Source: Paraburkholderia domus (GTDB lineage Bacteria; Pseudomonadota; Gammaproteobacteria; Burkholderiales; Burkholderiaceae). From it: a stretch of DNA of 64,000 nucleotides. Under the pieces are notes generated by a model that did not search any database, was not told the origin of the DNA, and saw only the letters and a list, made by a program, of their open reading frames with translations. The first letter of the stretch is position 1. The number at the start of each line of letters is the position of its first letter. The position numbers and the translations under genes were made by a program. The stretch is taken from assembly GCF_905220705.1 (NCBI RefSeq), contig NZ_CAJNAT010000009.1:1-64000 (forward strand), written 5' to 3'. Positions 1 through 8,506 of the stretch are shown piece after piece.

Positions 1-213
1 GAGCGTGGACTTGCCGCAGCCGGAGCTGCCGAGCAGCGCGAACAGTTCGTTCTTCGCAATGCTCAGGTTGACGTTATCGACAGCGACACTGTCGCCGAAT
101 TTTTTCACGACATTTTCGATGCGGACGAATTCGTCCGGTTTCGATTTTGTCGTCGGTGCGGGGCGGGCCATCTGGGCGGCGCCGGCCGCGCTTTTTAAGG
201 TCGTCGAGTTCAT
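1..213 (-). CDS. potG: Polyamine ABC transporter ATP-binding protein, N-terminal part (runs off the window)
   Basis: The first 71 codons of an ABC ATPase are visible; the rest lies outside the window. The Walker A motif GSSGCGKST sits at about residues 61-69, preceded by FVRIENVVKKFGDSVAVDNV, the usual N-terminal beta-strand of PotA/PotG proteins. The ATG at 213 is preceded by AAGGA about 10 nt upstream. It would power import of putrescine or spermidine across the inner membrane together with permease subunits outside the window. It follows potF on the same strand, so it is the downstream gene of the polyamine operon. The ATPase assignment is certain; substrate is inferred from the neighbours. 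Confidence 0.85.
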   Translation of the reverse strand, partial: MNSTTLKSAAGAAQMARPAPTTKSKPDEFVRIENVVKKFGDSVAVDNVNLSIAKNELFALLGSSGCGKSTL

Positions 214-364
214 GATGTAACCATTCCTTGCGGATCGCGGGCGCAAGTGTCTCCATACGAGGCGCGGAAAGCGGCTCGCAAATGCGCTGCGATCGGAAAA
301 CATGGGACTGCGCGCGGGTGGGACTTTTAATGCGCGCAGGCTGACTACCGTTACTGCCATTCAT

Positions 365-394
365 GCGCTCAGGGTTCGAGCGATCCCTGAGCGC
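365..394 (-). other. Perfect 10-bp stem hairpin between potF and potG
   Basis: GCGCTCAGGG (365-374) and CCCTGAGCGC (385-394) form a perfect 10-bp stem with a 10-nt loop. No T-run follows on the minus strand, so it is more likely a 3' mRNA stabiliser or attenuator behind the highly expressed binding-protein gene than a full terminator. Confidence 0.6.
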
Positions 395-421
395 GGGATC
401 GATTCTTTATATCGGGGTTAA

Positions 422-1543
422 TTAATGACCGGTTTTAAGCTGTGCCCAAAGACGGTTTTCCAGGCGCAGAATATCGGTCGGCATAGGCTTCATCAGCGTC
501 ATCTTGCTCAATACTTCGTCGCCCGGATAAACGGTCGTATCCTGTGCGACGCCCGGCGTGACGAACTGGCGCGCGGCCTTGTTCGCGGTCGGGTAGAACA
601 CTTCGTTGGTGATCGCGGCGTTGACCTTCGGATCTTCGATGTAGTTGATCCACTTCAACGCGGCTTCAGGATGCGGCGCGTCTTTCGGGATCACCATCAC
701 GTCGAACCACAGCAAACCGCCTTCCTTGACGTTCGAGAATTTCACCTGATACGAACGCTTGGCTTCAGCGGTACGGCGGCTGGCGATACCGACGTCACCC
801 GACCAGGCCACCGCGACGCAGACGTCGTTGTTGGCGAGGTCGTTGATGTAGCCGGACGAATTGAATTGGGTGATATACGGGCGGACTTTCTTCAGCACTT
901 CGAATGCGGCCTGATAGTCCGCGGGGTTCGTGCTGTTCGGGTCCTTATGCATGTATTGCAGCGTCGCGGCGAACACGTCGACCGCCTGGTCGAGGAACGA
1001 CACGCCGCAGCCCTTCAACTTCGATAAATTGGCCGGGTCGAACACGAGCGCCCAGCTATCCACCGGTGCATTGGCGCCGAGAGCCTTCTGCACGGCCTGC
1101 ACGTTGTAGCCGATACCGTCGGTACCGTAGGCCCAAGGTACACCGTACTGGTTGCCCGGATCCGCGTCGGCGATCATCTTCATCAGCACAGGGTCGAGGT
1201 TCGTCAGGTTCGGCAGCTTCGATTTGTCGAGCTTCATGTACACGCCGGCCTGAATCTGCTTGGCCATGTAATTCGACGTCGGCACCACGATATCGTAGCC
1301 AGAGCTGCCCGCGAGCAGTTTGGCCTGCAACGTATCGTCGCTATCGTAGTTGTCGTACTTGACGTGGATGCTGCTCTGCTTCTCGAAGTTAGGAATCGTG
1401 TCCTTCGCGATGTAGTCCGACCAGTTGTAGACATTCAGTTCCGAGTCGGCCGCAAGGGCCGGCGTAACCGACAACGCCGCAAAACCCGTGAAGGCGAGAA
1501 GCGCGGCCCCCGCGACCGCATGACGAAGATGACAAACGCTCAT
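422..1543 (-). CDS. potF: Periplasmic polyamine-binding protein PotF
   Basis: 373 aa, typical for PotF/SpuD. It has a cleavable signal peptide (hydrophobic stretch AGAALLAFTGFAALSVTPA followed by ALA-A near residue 31) and the mature start SELNVYNWSDYIAKDT, a hallmark of spermidine/putrescine-binding proteins. It captures polyamines in the periplasm and delivers them to the ABC permease. An in-frame extension to 1681 exists, but the start at 1543 places the signal peptide correctly at the N-terminus. It lies between spuC and potG on the same strand, flanked on both sides by strong hairpins, consistent with differential accumulation of the binding-protein message. Putrescine versus spermidine preference cannot be told from sequence reading. 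Confidence 0.93.
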   Translation of the reverse strand: MSVCHLRHAVAGAALLAFTGFAALSVTPALAADSELNVYNWSDYIAKDTIPNFEKQSSIHVKYDNYDSDDTLQAKLLAGSSGYDIVVPTSNYMAKQIQAGVYMKLDKSKLPNLTNLDPVLMKMIADADPGNQYGVPWAYGTDGIGYNVQAVQKALGANAPVDSWALVFDPANLSKLKGCGVSFLDQAVDVFAATLQYMHKDPNSTNPADYQAAFEVLKKVRPYITQFNSSGYINDLANNDVCVAVAWSGDVGIASRRTAEAKRSYQVKFSNVKEGGLLWFDVMVIPKDAPHPEAALKWINYIEDPKVNAAITNEVFYPTANKAARQFVTPGVAQDTTVYPGDEVLSKMTLMKPMPTDILRLENRLWAQLKTGH

Positions 1544-1567
1544 GGTTTTTTCCCTTGATGTGAAGAA

Positions 1568-1604
1568 CCGGCATGAGCGCGTATCGTGGGTGTGCTCATG
1601 CCGG
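1568..1604 (-). other. Perfect 11-bp stem hairpin between spuC and potF
   Basis: CCGGCATGAGC (1568-1578) and GCTCATGCCGG (1594-1604) are exact reverse complements with a 15-nt loop. On the minus strand the stem is followed by TTCTTC, so it may act as a partial terminator or an mRNA-processing site inside the operon, in the short gap between spuC and potF. Confidence 0.6.
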
Positions 1605-1616
1605 AACGAACTGCCG

Positions 1617-3053
1617 TTACGAAATTCCGAGTTGTTGTGCAGTCGCGTCGATGGCGTATTTGGCCTTCGCAACGATCTCATCGATTTCCAGCTTGTTGAT
1701 CACGAGCGGCGGCGAGAGCAGCATCCGGTCGCCGGTGGCGCGCATGATCAGGTTGCCGTTGAAGCAGAAGTCGCGGCAGATCGTGCCGACGTCTCCGCCA
1801 TTGGCGAAACGCTTGCGCGCTTTCGGGTCTTCTGCGAGTTGCAGACCGGCGACCAGACCCGCGCCGGAGATTTCACCGATGATCGGGTGATTGGCAAAGG
1901 TGTCACGCAACTTCTTCTGGAAGTAGGGACCCGTGTCGGTTTTGACGCGCTCGACGATCTTCTCGTCGCGCAGCAGCTTCAGATTGGCAAGCGCCACCGC
2001 CGCGGCCACCGGGTGGCCGGAGTAGGTAAGGCCGTGATTGAAGTCACCGTGCTCGATAATCGCTTTGGCCACGCGATCATGCAGGCCGACCGCGCCCATC
2101 GGCACATAGCCGCTCGTCAGGCCCTTGGCCAGCGTGATCAGATCCGGCTCGAAACCGAAGTGCTGATGCGCGAACCATTCGCCGGTCCGGCCGAAGCCGC
2201 CGATCACTTCGTCGGCGACCAGCAGGATGTCGTACTTGCGGCAGATGCGCTGGATTTCCGGCCAGTACGTCGAAGCCGGGAAGATCACGCCGCCGGCACC
2301 CTGGAAAGGCTCACCGATAAACGCGGCCACGTTGTCCGCGCCGATTTCGAGAATCTTCGCTTCGAGTTGCTGCGCGCGGGCCAGTGCGAATTCTTCCGGC
2401 GTCAGATTGCCTTCTGCTTCGCCGAAGAAATACGGCTGGTCGATGTGAACGATGTTCTCGACCTTCGAGGGCATCTGTTCGTGCATGTAGCCCATGCCGC
2501 CCAGCGTGCCGCCTGCGATCGTCGAACCGTGATAGCCGTTCTTGCGCGAGATCACGACCTTCTTCGAGTGCTTCTTTTGCGTCGCCCAGTACTGATGGAC
2601 GATGCGCAGCACGGTGTCGTTGCCTTCCGAGCCGCTGTTGCAATAGAAGAAGTGGTTGAACGGCTCCGGCGCGAGCTCAGCGAGCATGGCCGACAGTTCG
2701 ATCACCGGCGGGTGGGTCGTCTTGAAGAAGGTGTTGTAAAAGGGCAGTTCCTGCATCTGCCGGTACGCTGCGTCGGCCAGTTCCTTGCGGCCATAGCCGA
2801 CGTTCACGCACCACAAACCGGCCATACCGTCGATGATCTTATTGCCTTCCGAATCCCACAGGTACACGCCCTGTGCCTTGACGATCACGCGGCTGCCGCT
2901 GCGGTTGAGCGAGCCCATATCCGAAAATGGATGGATGTGGTGCGCGGCGTCGAGGGCGCGGTATTCGGCGGTGCTGCGTTGCGTGGCTTGCACGTTCGCG
3001 GCGGGTTGTACTGCCGGTTGCACGTAAGCGACTTCTTCTGTTCTGTAGCTCAT
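1617..3053 (-). CDS. spuC: Putrescine/polyamine:pyruvate aminotransferase (class III)
   Basis: 478 aa PLP enzyme of the omega-aminotransferase family. Visible marks are the N-terminal HIHPFSDMGSLNRSG-type stretch, CNSGSEGNDTVLRI in the cofactor region, DEVIGGFGRTGEWF, and the PLP lysine in TLAKGLTSGYVPMGA. SpuC enzymes transfer the terminal amino group of putrescine or related polyamines to pyruvate. It sits between the glutamine-synthetase-like ligase and potF, so the locus encodes both a transamination route and a gamma-glutamylation route. The start at 3053 gives the expected N-terminus. Family is certain; the preferred amine is inferred. Confidence 0.9.
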   Translation of the reverse strand: MSYRTEEVAYVQPAVQPAANVQATQRSTAEYRALDAAHHIHPFSDMGSLNRSGSRVIVKAQGVYLWDSEGNKIIDGMAGLWCVNVGYGRKELADAAYRQMQELPFYNTFFKTTHPPVIELSAMLAELAPEPFNHFFYCNSGSEGNDTVLRIVHQYWATQKKHSKKVVISRKNGYHGSTIAGGTLGGMGYMHEQMPSKVENIVHIDQPYFFGEAEGNLTPEEFALARAQQLEAKILEIGADNVAAFIGEPFQGAGGVIFPASTYWPEIQRICRKYDILLVADEVIGGFGRTGEWFAHQHFGFEPDLITLAKGLTSGYVPMGAVGLHDRVAKAIIEHGDFNHGLTYSGHPVAAAVALANLKLLRDEKIVERVKTDTGPYFQKKLRDTFANHPIIGEISGAGLVAGLQLAEDPKARKRFANGGDVGTICRDFCFNGNLIMRATGDRMLLSPPLVINKLEIDEIVAKAKYAIDATAQQLGIS

Positions 3054-3116
3054 ACTGCCTCCAGTTTTTCTACGTTTGCGGATGACGTCTTTGGGACGAG
3101 GGTTTGAGACCCTGCC

Positions 3117-4451
3117 TTAAACGTGCAGCAGCAAATGCCGGCGTTCCCACGAGCTGATCACGCGGAAAAACGCTTCGTATTCGGTTTCTTTCAGTGCGAG
3201 GTAGGCCTTGACGAATTTCTCGCCGAGAATCTCGGCCATCGGTTCGCATGCGCCCATCAGCGTCAGCCCCTCTTCCAGATTGCGCGGCAACTGGTAGGGC
3301 AGTTCGTAACCGTCGCTGAGCAGCGGCTCGGTCGGTTCCAGCTTTTGCGTCATGCCCAGATAGCCCGCGGCCAGCGTCGCTGCGATCGCCAGATACGGAT
3401 TGCAGTCCACACCCGGAATGCGGTTCTCGATGCGGCGTGCAGCCGGGCCCGAATGCGGAATCCGGAAGCCCACCGTGCGGTTGTCGTAACCCCACGCCAC
3501 GTTGATCGGCGCAGCCATGAAGCGCGACAGGCGGCGATACGAGTTGATGTACGGTGCGAAAATCGGCATCAGCGCCGGCGTGTATTTCTGCAGACCCGCG
3601 ATATAGCCGGTGAACATCGACGTAGGCTTGCCGTCCGGACCGGTGAACAGGTTCTGGCCGGTTTCTTCGTCAACAAGGCTCTGGTGCATGTGCATCGCCG
3701 AGCCCGGTTCGCCTTCCATCGGCTTGGCCATGAAGGTCGCGTACATCTTGTGGCGCAGCGCGGCTTCACGCACCGTGCGCTTGAACAGGAACACGCTGTC
3801 GGCGAGCTTCAGCGGATCGCCGTGCATGAAGTTGATTTCCATCTGCGCGGCGCCGACTTCGTGAATCAGCGTGTCGACTTCCAGTTCCTGCACCTCGCAG
3901 TATTCATAGATGTCTTCGAACAGCGGATCGAATTCGTTCACGGCTTCGATCGAATACGCCTGACGGCCCGTTTCCGGACGGCCCGTACGGCCGATCGGCG
4001 GTTGCAGCGGCAGATCGGGGTCCTTGTTCATGTCGACCAGATAGAACTCGAGCTCGGGCGCGATGACCGGCTTCCAGCCTTTGGCCTTGTAGAGTTCGAG
4101 CACGCGGCGCAGCACACGGCGCGGCGAGATCGCGACGGGCGTGCCGTCGAAGTGAACGCAGTCGTGGATCACCTGGGCGGTCGGATCGACGGCCCATGGA
4201 ATCATGCGGATGGTGCTGGCGTCAGGAACGCACACCATGTCCGGGTCGGTGACGCCGGTGAGCGTGCCGTCTTCCGGATAGTCGCCTGTGACGGTCTGGA
4301 TCATCACCGCCTGCGGCAAGCGCATGGACTCGCCGGATTCGAACTTGCTGCGCGGAATGATCTTGCCGCGTGCGATCCCGGCCATATCCGGAATGATCGC
4401 TTCGATTTCGGTGACGCGGTTCTTTTTCAGAAAATCGTCGATTTCATGCAT
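3117..4451 (-). CDS. puuA: Gamma-glutamylpolyamine synthetase (glutamine synthetase family, PuuA-like)
   Basis: 444 aa protein of the GlnA/PuuA family. It begins MHEIDDFLKKNRVTEIEAII, shows the GS catalytic beta-grasp and ATP-binding segments (ELEFYLVD, SAMHMHQSL, NPYLAIAATLAAGYLG) and lacks the adenylylation tail of GlnA-I. It would ligate glutamate to putrescine or another amine using ATP, the first step of the Puu pathway. The ATG at 4451 is chosen because the family N-terminus begins there; the 56-codon upstream extension has no homology I recognise. It is 32 nt downstream of puuD in the same operon. True glutamine synthesis is unlikely in this context. Amine specificity (putrescine, ethanolamine or others) is not determined. 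Confidence 0.88.
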   Translation of the reverse strand: MHEIDDFLKKNRVTEIEAIIPDMAGIARGKIIPRSKFESGESMRLPQAVMIQTVTGDYPEDGTLTGVTDPDMVCVPDASTIRMIPWAVDPTAQVIHDCVHFDGTPVAISPRRVLRRVLELYKAKGWKPVIAPELEFYLVDMNKDPDLPLQPPIGRTGRPETGRQAYSIEAVNEFDPLFEDIYEYCEVQELEVDTLIHEVGAAQMEINFMHGDPLKLADSVFLFKRTVREAALRHKMYATFMAKPMEGEPGSAMHMHQSLVDEETGQNLFTGPDGKPTSMFTGYIAGLQKYTPALMPIFAPYINSYRRLSRFMAAPINVAWGYDNRTVGFRIPHSGPAARRIENRIPGVDCNPYLAIAATLAAGYLGMTQKLEPTEPLLSDGYELPYQLPRNLEEGLTLMGACEPMAEILGEKFVKAYLALKETEYEAFFRVISSWERRHLLLHV

Positions 4452-4483
4452 GGTTATTCTCTCAGTTTTGGTGCGCGACCGGC

Positions 4484-5278
4484 TCAGGCATGCGTGGCAG
4501 CGGCGGATGCCGCGCCATAGCCGGCCTTGGTGCGCATTCGATCGCGGCAGGCTTCGCCGAAGGCGCGAAAGATCGCGGTGGAAAGCGCGTCGTTGGCATG
4601 CTTCCATTCCGGGTGCCACTGCACACCCAGCGCGAAGGCACGCGCATCTTTCACGCTCACCGCTTCGATCAATCCGTCCGGCGCGGTGGCTTCTGCCACC
4701 AGACCCACGCCCAACCGCTCGACGCCCTGACCGTGCAATGAATTCACACGCGCTTCATTCGTGCCGCCCGCGAGGCGCTGCAACAAGCCGCCCTGCGTCA
4801 GCGTGATCGAATGCGACGGTGCGTATTGCACGTCGAGGTCGTCTTCCTTGTTCTCGCGATGGTCGTTCAAGCCGGCCACCGCGTGAACGCTTTGATGCAA
4901 CGTCCCGCCGAACACCACGTTCATTTCCTGGAAGCCCCGGCATACCGCCAGCACCGGCACGCCCGCGGCGATCGCCGCGTTCAGAAGCGGCAGCGTCGTC
5001 GCATCGCGTGCGGCGTCGTGCAGCGTGCCCGGCGCGCTGGGATGGCCACCGTAGCGGTGCGGCTCGACATTCGAGTAGCTGCCGGTAAACAGTAAGCCGT
5101 CGACAGCGTCGAGCAGGTCCGCGGTGGACTGACGCTCGCCGAGCGCCGGCAGCAACATGGCCAGCGCCTGCGAGCCGTCCACGATCGCGGCGATGTACTT
5201 CTCGCCGGTGACGTGCGATGGGTGGACTCCCATCATCGTTCTGTCGGCGCTGATGCCGACCAGGGGTTTGTTTCGCAT
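4484..5278 (-). CDS. puuD: Gamma-glutamyl-gamma-aminobutyrate hydrolase (class I glutamine amidotransferase-like)
   Basis: 264 aa. The nucleophile elbow VLAVCRGFQEMNVVFGG carries the catalytic cysteine, and GVQWHPEW supplies the His/Glu of the triad. It begins with MRNKPLVGISADRTMMGVHP, the usual start of PuuD-type peptidase C26 proteins, which fixes the start at 5278 rather than the 28-codon upstream extension. It releases GABA and glutamate from gamma-glutamyl-GABA in the cytoplasm. It is the first gene of the minus-strand operon puuD-puuA-spuC-potF-potG, and the operon promoter must lie in the 938-bp region shared with puuR. Confidence 0.92.
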   Translation of the reverse strand: MRNKPLVGISADRTMMGVHPSHVTGEKYIAAIVDGSQALAMLLPALGERQSTADLLDAVDGLLFTGSYSNVEPHRYGGHPSAPGTLHDAARDATTLPLLNAAIAAGVPVLAVCRGFQEMNVVFGGTLHQSVHAVAGLNDHRENKEDDLDVQYAPSHSITLTQGGLLQRLAGGTNEARVNSLHGQGVERLGVGLVAEATAPDGLIEAVSVKDARAFALGVQWHPEWKHANDALSTAIFRAFGEACRDRMRTKAGYGAASAAATHA

Positions 5279-6216
5279 AACGAATAGACGTGTGTGTTCC
5301 CCGCGGGATGCGGCACGAACAACGTTAAACACAGCGCGGCACGATTCCGCAGCCGGGCGCAAGGCGCCAGACCACCGGGGCAGTGCAGGCGGTCGTCGTC
5401 AACTGAACGCGCCGCGCGTGATAGTCAGATAGGCCGTTCGATTCAATCCGCTGCGGTGTGCAACTGATTTGATCCGCATGAAACGCGCAGGCGGCAGACG
5501 GCACCGCACATGCACAAACGCATGGCTCGAAAGAGCGCGCTCACGCAAACGAACGAATCGAACGGCAAAAAGGGGGGAGGCGCTACGGCAGCAGCGAGGC
5601 GACTTCGTCCGTGCGCACGGCAATGAAGGCGCGCGCGGAGATAGAGTTGTGGCGTCGAACTGAACGGCGGGACAGGATCGTGAAGACGGACAGAAAGCGG
5701 CGGAACGTAAGGCTGCCGTTGCTGCCGTCGGCGATGGCGCCGTCAGCGCGAGGACAACTCGCCTGACTTCGATTCCATCTCACCAAAGGGCCTCGGACTC
5801 TCACGATTACACTCGACTAGCGACGTTGAAAGTATTGAACGCTTGCTCGAAAAACGCACAGGGCGTTTAAAGAAACATTACGCTGGGATGATCGCCTCTG
5901 ACCGATGCGAACTGGGTTCGCTGCATCAAAAAACCCACTTTCGTGCTGCATTTGTGTTTCGTGACGTCGGCATGACGATCGCCTGAGAACCATCGTATAC
6001 GAGCCAATAAAGCCGTCAAATCATTTTTATAAAAGATTTATCAGGGCTTTCCCGGGGGTGTCGCTAGAATCCCTGTCCGTGGGAACATTCGTTGCGCAAG
6101 TCATATTTCGGAATGCTTTCAGGGGTTTTCCCCAGCGGCGCGAAGATTAAAGTGATTAGAATATTCAACACTCGCGGGCGCACATTGCCCGAGCTCACGC
6201 ATCCCGAACGCCCCCA
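5279..6216. other. Divergent intergenic region between the puuD operon and puuR
   Basis: No convincing gene is seen in these 938 bp. The puuR-proximal part (about 5820-6210) is more AT-rich than the rest and is the likely promoter zone. It contains an 8-bp palindrome GAATATTC at 6159-6166, 50 bp before puuR, which is a weak operator candidate. Several short open frames exist, but they lack ribosome binding sites and recognisable products. Confidence 0.5.
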
Positions 6217-6786
6217 ATGTCAGAGAACCAAGCGATGTCTATAGAAGTAGCGACCCGCCTGCAATACATTCGTAAGAAAAATGGCCTGTCTCAGCGTGAA
6301 CTGGCGAAACGGGCGGGGGTGACTAACGGCACGATCTCGTTGATCGAACAGAACCGCGTGAGTCCGTCAGTGGGCTCGCTGAAGAAACTGCTCGAATGCA
6401 TACCGATGAGTCTGGCTGAATTCTTCACATTTGAAGTCGAGGTGGAACGCTCCGTCGTGTCGCGCCGTGCCGACATGCCAAATCTCGGCAATGAGTCGAT
6501 CGAATACTACCTCGCGGGCTCCAGTATCAAAGACCGCAACATGGGCATTCTGCGCGAGGTCTATCAGCCTCTGTCGGATACGGGGCCGGAGATGCTGGTG
6601 CATGACGGGCATGAGGGGGGGGTGGTGGTCAGCGGTCAGCTCGAACTGACGGTGGACGGCGTCACGTGGCTGCTCGACCCCGGTGACAGCTACTACTTCG
6701 AAAGCCGTCTACCGCATCGTTTTCGCAATCCCAGCGCGGAGCATCTCTGCGAGGTCGTGTCGGCAAATTCGCCGCCTACGTTCTAA
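6217..6786 (+). CDS. puuR: XRE-cupin polyamine-responsive repressor PuuR
   Basis: 189 aa. An N-terminal HTH (RLQYIRKKNGLSQRELAKRA, then TNGTISLIEQNRVSPSVGSL) is followed by a C-terminal cupin (EGGVVVSGQLELTVDGVTWL, LPHRFRNP). The order, length and ending HxFRNPS...SANSPPTF resemble PuuR of enterobacteria, which ends SAHTPTTF. A second ATG at 6235 could also start it. It likely represses the divergent puuD operon and the puuC-speB genes, with the polyamine or a derivative bound in the cupin. The position between the two polyamine gene sets supports this. The operator was not identified with certainty. Confidence 0.9.
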   Translation: MSENQAMSIEVATRLQYIRKKNGLSQRELAKRAGVTNGTISLIEQNRVSPSVGSLKKLLECIPMSLAEFFTFEVEVERSVVSRRADMPNLGNESIEYYLAGSSIKDRNMGILREVYQPLSDTGPEMLVHDGHEGGVVVSGQLELTVDGVTWLLDPGDSYYFESRLPHRFRNPSAEHLCEVVSANSPPTF

Positions 6787-6875
6787 AGACTCCGCGCCAA
6801 CGCGCCGCGACGCAATCCCAAGCCGCCAGAAGTCGATGCCGGCGTGCGTCGAGCGCATAACATTGAGGCATCCTG

Positions 6876-8369
6876 ATGGACAAGAAATCTCTCGCATTCT
6901 GGCAAGACAAAGCCGCTACGCTTTCGATCGAAGGCCGTGCGTTTATCGACGGCGAGTATCGTGACGCCGCAGGCGGCCGCACGTTCGACTGTCTGAGCCC
7001 GATCGACGGCAAGTTGCTTGCCAAGGTCGCTGACAGCGGCGCAGCGGATGTCGACGCCGCTGTGGCAGCCGCACGCCGCGCGTTCGACGCCGGCGTGTGG
7101 TCCGGCCTCAATCCGCGTCAGCGTAAGGCGATCCTGTTGCGTTGGGCAGCGTCGATCCGTGAGCACATGGACGAACTTGCGTTGCTCGAAACGCTGGACG
7201 CAGGCAAGCCGATCGCCGACACCACCACGGTGGATGTGCCGGGTGCGGCCTATTGCGTCGAATGGTTCGCTGAAGCCATCGACAAGGTCGGCGGCGAAGT
7301 CGCACCGGCCGATCATCATCTGGTAGGCCTCGTTACGCGTGAAGCGATCGGTGTCGTTGCGGCAGTCGTGCCGTGGAATTTCCCGATCCTGATGGCGTCA
7401 TGGAAGTTCGGCCCGGCGCTCGCCGCGGGTAACAGTGTTGTACTCAAGCCGTCGGAGAAGTCGCCGCTTACCGCGATTCGCCTCGCTCAACTCGCGCTGG
7501 ACGCGGGCATTCCCGCCGGCGTATTCAACGTGGTGCCGGGCGCGGGCGAGCCGGGCAAGCTGCTGGCGCTGCATCAGGACGTGGACTGTCTCGCCTTCAC
7601 CGGCTCGACCAACGTCGGCAAGCTGATCATGCAGTACGCCGGCCAGTCGAACCTGAAGCGCGTCTGGCTCGAGCTCGGCGGCAAGTCGCCGAACATCGTG
7701 ATGCCCGATTGTCCCGACCTCGACCGCGCGGCGAACGCGGCGGCCGGCGCGATCTTCTACAACATGGGCGAAATGTGCACGGCGGGTTCGCGCCTGCTCG
7801 TGCATCGCGACATCAAGGAGGTGTTCCTCGACAGGCTGATCGCCGCCGCGCGCAGCTATACGCCGGGCAATCCGCTCGATCCGCAAACCTCGATGGGCGC
7901 GATCGTCGATAACGTGCAACTCGAACGCGTGCTCGGTTATATCGAAGCGGGCCGCGCCGAAGCGAAGCTGTTGCTGGGTGGGTCGCGTGTGAAGCAGGAC
8001 ACCGGCGGCTTCTATATCGAACCGACCATCTTCGAGATCCCGGCTGCCGGCGCAAAGGTTGCACGTGAGGAAATCTTTGGACCGGTGTTGTCGGTGATCA
8101 CGTTCGACACGGTTGAAGAAGCGATCAGGATCGCTAACGACAGCGAATATGGTCTTGCCGCTGCCGTCTGGACCTCGAACCTCACCACCGCGCATGAAGT
8201 GTCGCGCAAGCTGCGTGCCGGTACGGTATGGGTCAATTGCTACGACGAAGGCGGGGACATGAACTTCCCGTTTGGCGGTTACAAGCAATCGGGCAATGGC
8301 CGTGACAAGTCGTTGCACGCGTTGGAGAAGTACACCGAGCTGAAGTCCACGCTGGTGCGGCTGCGCTAA
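6876..8369 (+). CDS. puuC: Gamma-glutamyl-gamma-aminobutyraldehyde dehydrogenase (ALDH superfamily)
   Basis: 497 aa NAD(P)-dependent aldehyde dehydrogenase. The general base is in LELGGKSPNIV, the catalytic cysteine in MGEMCTAGSRLLVH, and VVPWNFPILMASWK and FTGSTNVGK mark the cofactor site. In the Puu pathway it oxidises gamma-Glu-aminobutyraldehyde, and it can also oxidise the 4-aminobutanal formed by SpuC. It lies 89 bp behind puuR and ahead of the agmatinase-like gene on the same strand. Length matches PuuC/AldH (about 495 aa). The exact aldehyde is inferred from context. Confidence 0.88.
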   Translation: MDKKSLAFWQDKAATLSIEGRAFIDGEYRDAAGGRTFDCLSPIDGKLLAKVADSGAADVDAAVAAARRAFDAGVWSGLNPRQRKAILLRWAASIREHMDELALLETLDAGKPIADTTTVDVPGAAYCVEWFAEAIDKVGGEVAPADHHLVGLVTREAIGVVAAVVPWNFPILMASWKFGPALAAGNSVVLKPSEKSPLTAIRLAQLALDAGIPAGVFNVVPGAGEPGKLLALHQDVDCLAFTGSTNVGKLIMQYAGQSNLKRVWLELGGKSPNIVMPDCPDLDRAANAAAGAIFYNMGEMCTAGSRLLVHRDIKEVFLDRLIAAARSYTPGNPLDPQTSMGAIVDNVQLERVLGYIEAGRAEAKLLLGGSRVKQDTGGFYIEPTIFEIPAAGAKVAREEIFGPVLSVITFDTVEEAIRIANDSEYGLAAAVWTSNLTTAHEVSRKLRAGTVWVNCYDEGGDMNFPFGGYKQSGNGRDKSLHALEKYTELKSTLVRLR

Positions 8370-8506
8370 AGGATTCGCAAGCCAGCGCGGCGGCCTGCAG
8401 GAACGCAGCCGCCGCGTTCCCAATGAATCCGAGGCCGGCATGTTGCACGCATCACCTGGAAGCTTCGCGTGCAGCGCCGGCATGTTTATCAGGTATCAGG
8501 TCATCT

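Noticed and set aside
1542..3107. Plus-strand open frame of 521 codons
   Set aside because: It lies antisense to spuC and the start of potF, has no recognisable domains and reflects the GC-rich codon bias of the true genes.
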